64,000 nt of DNA, from positions 481,201 to 545,200 of the forward strand of contig SSNP01000068.1 in NCBI GenBank assembly GCA_006937955.1, written 5' to 3'. The notes beneath the pieces were generated by a model. The model was not told the DNA's origin, ran no database searches, and was given only the letters and a program-made list of their open reading frames with translations. Shown in pieces: positions 32,480 to 44,743 of this stretch. The DNA comes from Pachypanchax playfairii (Eukaryota > Chordata > Actinopteri > Cyprinodontiformes > Aplocheilidae). The first letter of the stretch is position 1, and every line of letters begins with the position of its first letter. A program made the translations under genes and the position numbers.

Positions 32480-32898
32480 TAACAGTTGGATTTGGGTGAG
32501 AAAGTTGAGCTGGTGAGATGAACAGCATCAGTATTTGGGTTAGTATCTGGTTCTGTTTGAAATACTTTGATATGAATGATTGTTATTTTATCTGTTGTTG
32601 GTGAAATGATGCCGGATTGTTTCAGTGAAATTCAGTTTCTTTTTGGTGTGAATCAAATACAAACATTGTGTTTCTGTAGACGTTGGACCGTTTCTGAATC
32701 TGAACAGAACTTTTAAAGATGAAATCATGACAGGAATAATAATTTCATCCGAATTACTACGTTTTGTGTTATTCTACAGAAGTTACTGTCGGCCTAAAGA
32801 AAAACAACTAACGCTGACATGACTATAATCAGTGTAGAGAAGTAAAAGATTTACACGTCTTGGAGTATTACAGTCTTTGTTTATGACAAACCTTCTAG
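32480..32898. other. Intergenic, no gene seen
   Basis: AT-rich spacer without recognisable elements. Confidence 0.4.
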
Positions 32899-34369
32899 TC
32901 CCGGTTTATTTTTAAAACTACACATAAAACTTTGACCATTTTTTTAATACCTGTTGTACTACATTTTTTTATGGATTGGTGAAACCGTTATTGTTTTGTG
33001 TGTGGGTTGGGGTCTGGGGGTGGGGCGTGGGGTTTTTGTTGCAGTTCTCAAAACTCATTAATCTGTTTTTGTTTTATATTTTGGCTTAAATGTGTTTTTT
33101 TGTTGAACATGAATCTAATTAGACATAAAAGTTTTACCTTGCAGTGTTTTTCAGTTTTAAAGGTCCATTAGTGGAAATAAGAACTTTGCTCTCATTCAGA
33201 AAGAAGTTACAACTTTATAGGTAATTCTGGGTGTCATCACAAAAAAGTTGTTTGTTTTCACATAAACAAGCAGCGAAGTGAAGCAGTTTGTTGATTTAAA
33301 TGTTTTTAATCTGTTTATGAAGTAACTTGGTGCTTTTATTCATTCAGAGCAGCTCAGATGTCAGAAAACATCTTGAATCCGTTTTATTTAACATTAATTG
33401 GTGTTACGTTATAAAATAAGAATGAAAAAGTGTTTTTGAAGCTTCATTTCATTCAGTATTACGTCATGAACGAGTATTTAACATATAAACCAGATAGAAA
33501 GGAATAATTAGACGTTTGGATGATGACGTGTTGCAAATGAACTTTGATGTAACAAACAACTTACTGAGTTTTTGTTCAGGTTTATATGTTTGTCCTAAAC
33601 AAAGATCACGTATTAGTTTGACTCAGTTTACAGATAAAAACCTGAAACTTTGAGCTTCTGCTTCATGTTGCTGAATTTACATTTCTGATAATTCAAGTTT
33701 AACAAATTATCCCTGAATTTGTTTAAATAAATCTTTGTTTTAAATAATCAAATGTGTGTGTTTGAATATGTTACATGTTTTATTTGATGTGAGTTAGTAA
33801 AACTCTAGTTTAAAAACCTTTTAAAATCTCTTCCAACATTTAAACATTTCTTGTTTATTAACTTGAATCTTTTCTGTTCAGAATCATTTCAGCATCAGGA
33901 ACATCAGCAGTAACATGAACGTATGAACCTTTCAGTGTCTTCCAGGGTTTTTATCTACAGCAGCATGAACATCATTGTCATCTTGTCACATGGATGAATG
34001 ATTCATTAAAGGGTGTGTCCATCTGCTCCAGGTCCCAGCTGTCGCCCCCTCTGATTTCAGCCTCCTTTTGTTTCCTGATTAAATCTTTAATTTTACCATT
34101 AAAACAATATAAATACATGAATTATGATTTTCATAAATAAAGTGAAATTACTGCATTTATTTAAAACTTATATTGATATTTTAATTATTATTATTTTATA
34201 AAAGTAAAGATGCGCAGGTATGTTTACTATAAAATAATATAAAATGAAATATATGGAGTCTTTTTAAAACCTGGACGGGAGAAGAATCAGACAGAAGACA
34301 AAAAGGCGAGAGACGGTAGAGAGACCTAGACAAAAGACTGGAGAGGGAGGGGGACGTTTCTTCACGTAC
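32899..34369. repeat. Block present twice around an assembly gap (copy 1, shorter)
   Basis: Matches 34380-36718 throughout but lacks about 868 bases that lie at about 35534-36401 in copy 2. The missing part is bounded by CCCTCT on both sides. It ends at the N gap in mid-sequence (CACGTAC). Confidence 0.92.
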
Positions 34370-34379
34370 NNNNNNNNNN
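34370..34379. other. Assembly gap (10 N)
   Basis: Ten N bases between two copies of the same sequence. Confidence 1.
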
Positions 34380-36718
34380 TCCCGGTTTATTTTTAAAACT
34401 ACACATAAAACTTTGACCATTTTTTTAATACCTGTTGTACTACATTTTTTTATGGATTGGTGAAACCGTTATTGTTTTGTGTGTGGGTTGGGGTCTGGGG
34501 GTGGGGCGTGGGGTTTTTGTTGCAGTTCTCAAAACTCATTAATCTGTTTTTGTTTTATATTTTGGCTTAAATGTGTTTTTTTGTTGAACATGAATCTAAT
34601 TAGACATAAAAGTTTTACCTTGCAGTGTTTTTCAGTTTTAAAGGTCCATTAGTGGAAATAAGAACTTTGCTCTCATTCAGAAAGAAGTTACAACTTTATA
34701 GGTAATTCTGGGTGTCATCACAAAAAAGTTGTTTGTTTTCACATAAACAAGCAGCGAAGTGAAGCAGTTTGTTGATTTAAATGTTTTTAATCTGTTTATG
34801 AAGTAACTTGGTGCTTTTATTCATTCAGAGCAGCTCAGATGTCAGAAAACATCTTGAATCCGTTTTATTTAACATTAATTGGTGTTACGTTATAAAATAA
34901 GAATGAAAAAGTGTTTTTGAAGCTTCATTTCATTCAGTATTACGTCATGAACGAGTATTTAACATATAAACCAGATAGAAAGGAATAATTAGACGTTTGG
35001 ATGATGACGTGTTGCAAATGAACTTTGATGTAACAAACAACTTACTGAGTTTTTGTTCAGGTTTATATGTTTGTCCTAAACAAAGATCACGTATTAGTTT
35101 GACTCAGTTTACAGATAAAAACCTGAAACTTTGAGCTTCTGCTTCATGTTGCTGAATTTACATTTCTGATAATTCAAGTTTAACAAATTATCCCTGAATT
35201 TGTTTAAATAAATCTTTGTTTTAAATAATCAAATGTGTGTGTTTGAATATGTTACATGTTTTATTTGATGTGAGTTAGTAAAACTCTAGTTTAAAAACCT
35301 TTTAAAATCTCTTCCAACATTTAAACATTTCTTGTTTATTAACTTGAATCTTTTCTGTTCAGAATCATTTCAGCATCAGGAACATCAGCAGTAACATGAA
35401 CGTATGAACCTTTCAGTGTCTTCCAGGGTTTTTATCTACAGCAGCATGAACATCATTGTCATCTTGTCACATGGATGAATGATTCATTAAAGGGTGTGTC
35501 CATCTGCTCCAGGTCCCAGCTGTCGCCCCCTCTACCCCCCTCCCTCCCTCCCTCCCTCCCCCCTCCAGCACAAAGGATTTAGGTTGGATCCACATGGAAC
35601 ATAAAAGATGAAAGCGATTGAGACGTGACAGGTGTGTTATGGTAACTGAAGGTGCTTTTAGGATCAAACATGAAAGGAGGGACTGTGGAAAATCCCTGAA
35701 AAACTCTGAAACCTGATAAACTGGTGACATTCATTCTTACAATAAAAGAACTTTTAATAAAACCAAGTAAAAAACAAACATAATTTACAGGATTTGACCT
35801 GATTTCAGTCATAAACAGATACTTTTATCAGTAATATTATAACGCAGGTCAGTATCTGTCCATCAGTGTTGATGCTTCTGATTAAAAGTCATAATGTTTC
35901 CAGCCACGTGTTCAGCAGCTTCATGTAATATTCAGCTTTTTAACACCTCCAAATTATTTATGACTTTCTTCTTTGTGTGTTTTCACTTATAAACATTAAA
36001 ACCTTCACTGTGGAAGAAAAAACATCCCATTTATTGGTTTATAGTCCTGAAATACTCAGGTTGTTATTATAACTGTTGTTTCATGACTTACCATGACATT
36101 CATCCTCCAACTTTGATCTTTTCTTCGTATGATGGTGAATGCCGTTGGATCTTTCTATCAAACCAGCTGCTGTCAGGAGGACGAGTCATGAACGTTACTT
36201 TATTCAGCTGCGACCACACAAACATAAACACACACTCACACTTACAATTTGACTTAGTTATCACAATTAAAGCCTGTAAAAACACTGATAATCAGGGATA
36301 TAAATACTATCAGCTCCACTGCAGTATTTCTCATGTCAGACTTGACTTGTGTTGTGACCAGATGTGACCAGCAGAGGGCGATAAAACATTATAATCCCTC
36401 TGATTTCAGCCTCCTTTTGTTTCCTGATTAAATCTTTAATTTTACCATTAAAACAATATAAATACATGAATTATGATTTTCATAAATAAAGTGAAATTAC
36501 TGCATTTATTTAAAACTTATATTGATATTTTAATTATTATTATTTTATAAAAGTAAAGATGCGCAGGTATGTTTACTATAAAATAATATAAAATGAAATA
36601 TATGGAGTCTTTTTAAAACCTGGACGGGAGAAGAATCAGACAGAAGACAAAAAGGCGAGAGACGGTAGAGAGACCTAGACAAAAGACTGGAGAGGGAGGG
36701 GGACGTTTCTTCACGTAC
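34380..36718. repeat. Block present twice around an assembly gap (copy 2, longer)
   Basis: No gene seen. Includes a (CCCT)n tract at about 35534-35562 and the 868-bp segment absent from copy 1. Continues into the dclk2 upstream region. Confidence 0.92.
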
Positions 36719-38017
36719 AGCCGTGCAGCGGTCGGGACGGGCGGGGCGGAGGCTGCACAGCCGGTCGGTACGTCCTCTCTGCGGCCATGCTGCTGTCCAC
36801 TGTCGGTGTCTGTCCATCCTCCGCAGCCTGCTGCATCCCTGTAACCCGGGTGAACACACTGGTCCGGTCCCGGGCGGCCCGGTAGTAGTGGTTTGGCCCA
36901 TCTGGATCCACCGGATTAAACCGGAACACGGTACCGAGGAGGGGAAGAGGAGCAAGTCTCCTTAGCAACAAACCGGTTTCACGGCATCATCGGTAGGTTC
37001 CTCCCTGTCCGCGTGAACGTCCATTCAGATGGAGTCAGTTCTATGTGCACGTGCTTTGTTTTAGATCCACCTGACTGTTTCACCTGAGATGCTCCATGTA
37101 CATGATGTGACGTGGATGTTTAACATGTTGAGGGGAACATGAGACACCGTGTGTTCAGCTGCAGGAAGCCGGTTCCGTTCCTGCAGGCTGCCTGTACCGG
37201 CTGTGTGTGTGCGTGCATGTGCGTGTGTGTCAGAAACCTTGTGATTGTCTCTTCTTCTTGTTGTCAGGGACGATCGGAATCTGGAAGATTAAATTTGTGG
37301 CAGAGATACCGTGGACCGGATCAGCAGGATTATCGTGCACAGACTCTGTTTTACAGCTGGAATTTTAGCTGAACCGGTTTCACCAGGTCTAACAAAGTCC
37401 TGTCCTGTTAGACAGACTGCTGAGGTCACGGTGGGGTCACTGACACTGCAGTAAACTCACTGCAGAGCAGAGACCTGACTCCTGTGGTCTGAATCCAGAG
37501 ACCTGAATCCAGAGACCTGAATCCAGAGGTCTGACTCCAGAGGTCTGAATCCAGAGGTCTGACTTCTACGTTAACATCTGGTGAACTTCAGAGATAAAGA
37601 ATCTTCCTTGTGTTCTTCCACGACCCGGTTTGGATTAGAACATCAGTTCCTGGATCGGAGCAGCTTCTGAATCCAGTTTCATCCTGCAGATTCAAGCTGA
37701 CCTGACTTTGTCCCGACACGTTCCTGGACCAAGTCTGCCTGGTTTGACTGAACTCCACCTGAGTCCTGTGAGATGGTGGAACCTGGTCTACAGATCATCT
37801 GACAGGTCCTTCATTAAGGAGACCCTTAGAAACCAGACTGGGATTAGAACCAGACTCTGGGACTGAAAACCTTTTCTTACAGGGGGACCTGTGGATTGTT
37901 AAAGGATCTTGTATGAATTAGGAACCTGTTGAGGTGGTTCTGGACTACAGGACCAGGATTAACCCCTTTCCTTCTGATGCAACATGAATCTTAAGTGACA
38001 CAAACGACTCGTTCACC
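36719..38017 (+). promoter_or_regulatory. Probable promoter / 5' UTR region of dclk2
   Basis: GC- and CpG-rich start (36719-36960) with a GC box GGGGCGG near 36742. A possible leader-exon donor (ATCG|GTAGGT near 36990) and an acceptor (TTGTTGTCAG near 37267) would splice a non-coding exon to sequence that runs to the ATG at 38018. Inferred from composition and splice words only. Confidence 0.4.
37489..37565. repeat. 14-bp tandem repeat in the dclk2 leader
   Basis: About five and a half copies of CTGAATCCAGAG(AC/GT). Confidence 0.8.
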
Positions 38018-38447
38018 ATGTCTCTGAGTAAGACCCTCGAGTTGGAACACTTTGATGAACGGAACAAGGTTCGCAGAGGCCGGACCACCAGGTCTAAGAG
38101 AGATGACTCCACAGGCAGCGGTGGGGGGTCCGGTCCCAGTTCCAGGGGCAGCAGTTTGGTTCCCAGCCCTGCTCACAGCGCCAACTGTAGCTACTACCGG
38201 ACCCGGACTCTGCAGGCCCTCACCTCAGAGAAACGGGCCAAAAAGGTGCGGTTTTATCGCAATGGGGACCGGTACTTTAAGGGCCTGGTGTATGCGGTTT
38301 CCAGCGACCGGTTCCGGTCGTACGATGCTCTGCTGATGGAGCTCACGCGGTCGCTGGCGGACAACCTTCACCTGCCGCAAGGCGTCCGTACCATCTACAC
38401 CATAGATGGAAGCAAGAAGATCAGCAGCATGGACGAGCTGGTTGAAG
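38018..38447 (+). CDS. dclk2: dclk2 coding exon 1 (start and DCX domain 1)
   Basis: ATG at 38018 in context CACCATG. The start MSLSKTLELEHFDER matches the DCLK N-terminus. DCX1 core KKVRFYRNGDRYFKGLVYA and GVRTIYTIDG. Ends GAAG|GTAAGA, phase 1. Confidence 0.93.
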
Positions 38448-41400
38448 GTAAGACTCCCATCTAGACCAGGACCAGGTCCAGACTGGGCTGGAATAATCCA
38501 TAACTGATCAAATCCAGTTTCATATGTTCAGAATAACTGTGTTTATATTTGTTTGTTATTTTAATGTAAACAACAACAATCAGACTGTCAGATTAAAGAA
38601 CACATGCAGTACCACAGGTGGCCACAAGGGAGCGCTAAACATACCCAGTAACTATTAAAGTACTCGCAAGGCTTAAAAGTACTAATAAAATACTGGATCT
38701 GAGTAATTTCTGTAATAATACATGTTGAACTGAATAAGCAGCTGACTGCTGCGGTCTGTACGGATTCGAACCACCGATGCTCCCGTCCTGACTGCAGCAT
38801 CATGTGACTTTACTCCATCAGGTCTGAATTCCAGTTTAATTTGAACCATGTGGTTCATGTTGAAGCTGAGCTGCATGTTCACAGACTCTTCTGGTGCTTC
38901 ATCACAAACACTGTGTGGATGTTCAACAATCCTGATTCTATAAACAATCTGGATTCTGTAAAACATGAATAAAACTGAATCCAGATGTTTATAAATCTGT
39001 TTTATTCCCAGTAGAACAGAAACAACATGTCAGAGACTTTTTACCTTGTTATAAAAACATGAACTCATGTTCAGTCTGATGTTTACCATCATGTAGCATG
39101 ATGTTAACATCTGTCTGTAAACATCTGGAAGCTGCTGGAGGTTTAGGAGAGGAATGTGGTCCCTGTTCTGGACTTTGTGTTTGGTGACCAACCTACCAGT
39201 AAGACATGGCCACCCAAACCTGAACATTATAGATGTAACTGTAAAGTAGAAAACATCCCAGTTCAGTTTCGATTTTAACCCAAATTAAATCAGAAACAGT
39301 CTCTTGTTGTTGTAGCGCCTGCAGCGCCCCCTGCCGGCCGCTGGTAGCAGCACTGGATCTACTTTAGCATTAGCAAGACGTTTGTCATAAACATTTTCAT
39401 ATTTTCTACACATTTCGTGATCATTAAAATATTAATGTCTTAGTGATAAAATAAATAAACAATGTTTTAAACAATATTTTAAATATAACTGAGGTCTTTT
39501 AGTTAAAATCAGCTGATCCGGGGCCTTTAGCTGTAAAACATGTTAAAGATCAAAGAGATTTTCACCTAAAAATCTAATAAAAGTGTTTCCATCTGATGCC
39601 TGTCAGGTATCGATGTTTGTCTTAAACCTACAGTTCCGGCCTCGTTGTGATGATCCAGATTGCCACTTAACTTGATTGATCTCCTGAGAACTGATCTGTC
39701 TTTTGAAACATTAACGTGTCTCCGTCCTCTGTCTTTAGTGGACAAACAGAGCTGCATTATTTATTTCAGTGTACATCAACAGCAGGATGAGTCTGATCTG
39801 ATCGATGAGGAGATCCAACATACCTACAACCTGATACCTGCTGCTCTCAACACATTTACTGTGTTTATCCTGCTTCAACAGGAAGTGGACTCCGTCTCAC
39901 GAGGAAACGAGAACTTTGTTTTATATAAACTGTCTGAATCATAAATCAGACGAGTGTGAAGGTGATAAATCACTTCTCCATCATCCAAATCCAGATTAAA
40001 GACATGAAATCTGGATCATTGACCATCATGTCTGATGTCCTCTCACTTGGCTCGTCTTCTCTTACTCAAAGTGATTCAGAGAAGAACCGAGAGGTTCCAG
40101 AGGATCAGCTGTTTATCATCAGTATTGATGTGAGGCTGCTTGTAATGTCCACTAATGAGCGTTAGTGGCAGGAAGCTGCTCAGCCAGAGACGCTTTATAA
40201 GACAGATGCGTCACTCTGAAGCACTTAACACACAGAGTGGACCATGACGGAGTTAATGTGCGAGTCGAGAGTGGAGAACTCATCATTTATAACTTCTGTT
40301 TCAGCTGATGTCCTCACGTCAACATGACTGATCACGTCCTGCTGAAGGTTTAAACATCCCAAAATACTAAAAATATCACACGCAATATAAAACACACACT
40401 TTCTTTAGTTTTTAGGAACTTCAGACTTTATGCATCAACTTATAGAATAACTAGAAACAGGAAGCTGGAGCTGAAACAAGATGATCAGCCTCCTGGACAA
40501 GCTTAAGCCCCGCCCCCTCAGTGTAAACAAATGGAACATTTTATACGTATAAAGAAGGTCTCCTTGTTTTTATGTGTTGATGGTATTAACAGTGTGACGA
40601 AGAAAAAAAAGCAACAAGAGAAGATGTTTTTGGTGGTTTCAGACTTGAGAAAGTCCAGGATCTCCGAGTCTGAAGCATCAGCTGGGAACTGGATTAAGTT
40701 CTAGTAGCGCATGTTGTTTGTACTCACCACTCATTTGGTTAGTATGCAGGTAAAGAGAGTATCTTTTTGAATTGGGAGAGAGAGAGAAGTGTTTTAAATA
40801 AAAGGAATAAAACATTATAATCTGTCTCATCTGGACCTGCAGGGACACATGGACACAGTTTGGGTCTGATTTGGTGTGAAATGCAGTTTATTCAGATTTA
40901 AACTGTTTGTAAGTGAATAAAAGTCTAAAAAAGCATAAATCTTTTTCCAGTAACCTGCAGTTCTGGTCAGAGTCGTGTGAATGAATTTGGACTCTTTAAA
41001 TTAATTTACATATTTTTGATTTGGTTTAATATAAAGATAAATATAGAAACATCAGTTAAAGCTACGTAACATGAATATTAGTTGTAAAGCTACAGTCTAA
41101 TGACAGTATAATGGAACATCAGCTGCAGGTGAAACTGGACCTTCTCACACAGAAACATCAAGAAGAGATTTGTTCTGTAGTTTAAAGCAGAACCAGACTG
41201 AGACGGTTCTGATGTTCTGGTTGGATCCAGATACCAGACAGTTTTCTATTTATTCACTGTGTCCTCAAGCAGCTTGTCCAACTGGTTAGAATCACAGAGT
41301 GGAAATCAGGATGAGGAGAGACAAGGACACACATGCACGTGCGCGCACACACACACACATGCACACAGAGGAACAGAGTGTTTGAGGATGAAAACAAAGA

Positions 41401-44287
41401 CACAGAAGGTGTTTTTGTTGCTTCAGGGTGAGACTAGTGAGCAGCAGGTGACTCAGAGACCTCGAGGACAGGAAGGTAGTAAAACTGGACCAGTATCAGG
41501 GTCTTTGTTTGGTCTGATTAGGATCATCTGGGTTTTAGAGTTTGTTCAGCGCACGTTTCCTCTGCAGATACACCGTTTGTTTATCACAAAGTTTTACATC
41601 TAAAATAATAAATGAAATAATTTATAAAGTTTGTCTGGAGTTTAAATGAATGAGTTCTTGTTTGGTTTTATATTTAATGTAAACGGAGACAGCCGTGTTG
41701 TTTTCATGCTGTCTGATTGGATCATCATGATGATTGACAGGTGGAACAGGAAGCTGTCACCTTCACTCCATCCTACAGGCTCATATTAACACATTTACTG
41801 TCAGATAACCAGGATCTTCACTCTAAACGGGTTCATGGGTTTAAACTATATGACTATATTTAATCTACAGATGTTTTATTAAGATGCTTATCCTCGTCCT
41901 CTCTCTCTGCTCAGGTGAGTGTTATGTTTGTGCCTCTAATGAGCCTTACCGAAAAGTTGAATACACCAAGATCTCCGTCCCGAGCTGGAAGCCCGGAGCC
42001 AGCACCGGGACCGGCACATCCACATCAACCTCCAACCGGACTTCAACAACGTCCACCGGAGTGTCAACGAGCTCCGGTTCCTCCTCCAGGGAACGTCCTG
42101 AAGGTCGGGAGGGCAGAGAGAGCAAAGACTTCATCAAACCCAAACTGGTGACGGTGATCCGCAGCGGCGTGAAGCCTCGCAAGGCCGTCCGGATCCTGCT
42201 GAACAAAAAGACGGCTCACTCCTTCGAACAAGTGCTGGCGGACATCACAGAGGCCATCAAACTGGACTCTGGAGCCGTGAAGAGACTCTACACACTGGAC
42301 GGGAAACAGGTGGGTCAATAACTTCCTGTTTTATACACAGAAACCCTGAAAATGTATAAAACATTTAAATATCATAACATAGTGGGTTTAAAACTAACAG
42401 ACACAGGAGGAGAACCAGCTGGTCTGGTTCACATGGACCCTGGTCTTAGTCCTAGACCAGCTGTGTCTCTTTGCTTGTGGCATGTAAAGACCCAGCAGCC
42501 AGTTTGGGCCTGAAGCGAGGACAGGAGAAGCCTTCAGCAGTGTGGAGGACTGAAGAGACCACATTGTGTAGGGGGATCATTGTAGACCCCTGGACACACA
42601 GGTTAAGGTTCGGTTGTCTGGACAACAAAGCCGTTAGATCCGGGGTTAACAGATACTGATGTTCTGTGGTTTTTGTTTGAAGTCCACGTCCACAGCAGCG
42701 TCTCAGGTCCGGTAGTCCAGCTGGACTGACTGTAGAACCAGCAGGGTGGTGGTACCATGATGATCAGGGCCACACGGATCAGATCTGTCCTCAGTAAACA
42801 AGTTAAATCATAATTTTATTGTATTTCTGCTGATTTTTTGGAACTTGTGATTTTCATTGAGTGACTCAGAATCAGCTGATTTAAACAGTAATAAACCGAC
42901 TGACCAGTTCGTGGTTTCATCTACAGTCTGAAGCGTCTGTAAGTCTTCAGAGCTCGTCGTGTTGGATGTTAAAGCCGAGGAAGTGCAGCAGTCAGCTGAA
43001 ACCGAGTCATTAAACAGACTGAATATGTTCTGATCCGCTCGGTTCTGGTTAAGGATTTAAACTTATCTCACTCTGACTGGCTGAGCTATTTTTACCGCAC
43101 ACACATGCAGGTTTTGAAGTGACAGATAAGTGTGTTGGCTGTGCTGATGAGAGCGGCGAGCTGAAGGAACGCAGACACAGCAGAACGCCTGATGGGCGTC
43201 GGCTTGTTGTGAACGCAGCTCAGATTGCTGTAAAAAGTAAGACTTTTATGTAATCACACATGCACACAGGCTTTATGCTGCAGAACTCTCCATGCTGCTG
43301 CCGCATTGACTCGGATAAAATAAAAGCAACAGCCGCTTGCCTTCAAAGTAAAAGCATCCAGGAAGCATCTTGTTTTAGTTCTGAAATAGTTTATTAAAGC
43401 CTGCTTATTCATTAAGGCGGGTATTTTCATTACTGACAACCGGTTGGTAAAAGAAATACTAATTAGTTCATTTACATTGAGCTGAACTCAGCCTTCAGAT
43501 ATTTAACTACTGTATCTGTATTTAAAGGTTTATCTGTGTGAACCTGTGATTTATAACAGGTTGTTAAAATCCGATGTAAGAAAAGTCACTTAATACATGT
43601 TACTTTCTTCTTCTTTGTAAAACATTCACAAAAAATGAAAAAAAAAACAGTTTTACATTAAATGGGACTTTTATTTTGAAGGCAGTGGACATAATAAAGG
43701 CTTTTATTCTCTCAGCTTCAGTCTTTACAGAATCAGTGTGAATGCACCATGTTTGTGTGTCTCTGTGTGTGTGTGTCCTTTCAGTTTGTGCAACTGGGAC
43801 AGAACCACCACCTCTCGCTCTGCCGTGTGGTTACCATGGCAACCAGTCGCCCAGTAAGATCCTGGTTGCTACAGATACACACATGTGGAATGTTCGGTCC
43901 TGTTCCAGAATCGTTAGGGATCTGTTTCCATAGCAACAGAACAGCATTAAAATTCCTCAGCCCTGACTCTGGATCACTCTGTTGTCTGTTTCACACTTTG
44001 TAGTTTGGTAAAACTCGGACGTGTCAGCTGGAAGTCCTTCCATATGTCTTCTAAACAGAGTGTCCTTCAGGTCCTGGTGTCTCGGATCAGAGTTTCCTTC
44101 ATGTCCTCGTGTCTCGGATCAGAGTTTCCTTCAGGTCCTCGTGTCTCAGTGTAAATCTGGGACACATCAGTGAACAGTTTGTTTTTAATCCCCAGACATT
44201 TCTCGACAGCACAGTGTGTTTGTTTCAGTCTGTCAGATCAGCAAACAGGAGTCAAATATTCCCATCTGTCCTCTGCTGTCTCACACA

Positions 44288-44368
<81 letters not shown>

Positions 44369-44654
44369 GTGTGTTTTGGTATCCTTATGGGGACCGTCCA
44401 TTGACTTCCATTGATTTTAGTAACTAGATTTATACCTAACCCAAACCCTTTTACTAACCTTAACCATTACTGATCTATAACTAACCCTAAGACTAACTAA
44501 AACTCTATTCACACCATACCTATAAACCTAACCCCTAACCCTAAAAAGGGGAGTCCCCCTCATGGGGACCAGGCTTCGGTCCCCACAAGAACCCTCGGAC
44601 CCCAGAAAGATAGTAAAAGTCAGGAAACGGGTCCCCAGGAGGTCAGAAATACAA

Positions 44655-44743
<89 letters not shown>

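Noticed and set aside
38588..41603. Several frames of 60-115 codons in dclk2 intron 1
   Set aside because: No domains, no consistent splice context and low-complexity content. Treated as chance.
43742..44003. Possible exon after CTTTCAG in the dclk2 intron (also 46513 and 48730)
   Set aside because: It has no similarity to the kinase family and would break the frame between exons 2 and 3. The three copies arise from the repeated block.
44109..44427. Open frames of Thr-His or Val-Cys strings (also at 44528-44789, 47115-47347, 49620-49872, 49986-50328)
   Set aside because: They are translations of (CA)n microsatellites and the adjacent repeat, not genes.
44440..44550. Interstitial telomere repeats (CCTAACCC-like words)
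   Set aside because: The words are degenerate and belong to the recurring 290-bp element. There is no regular TTAGGG array.
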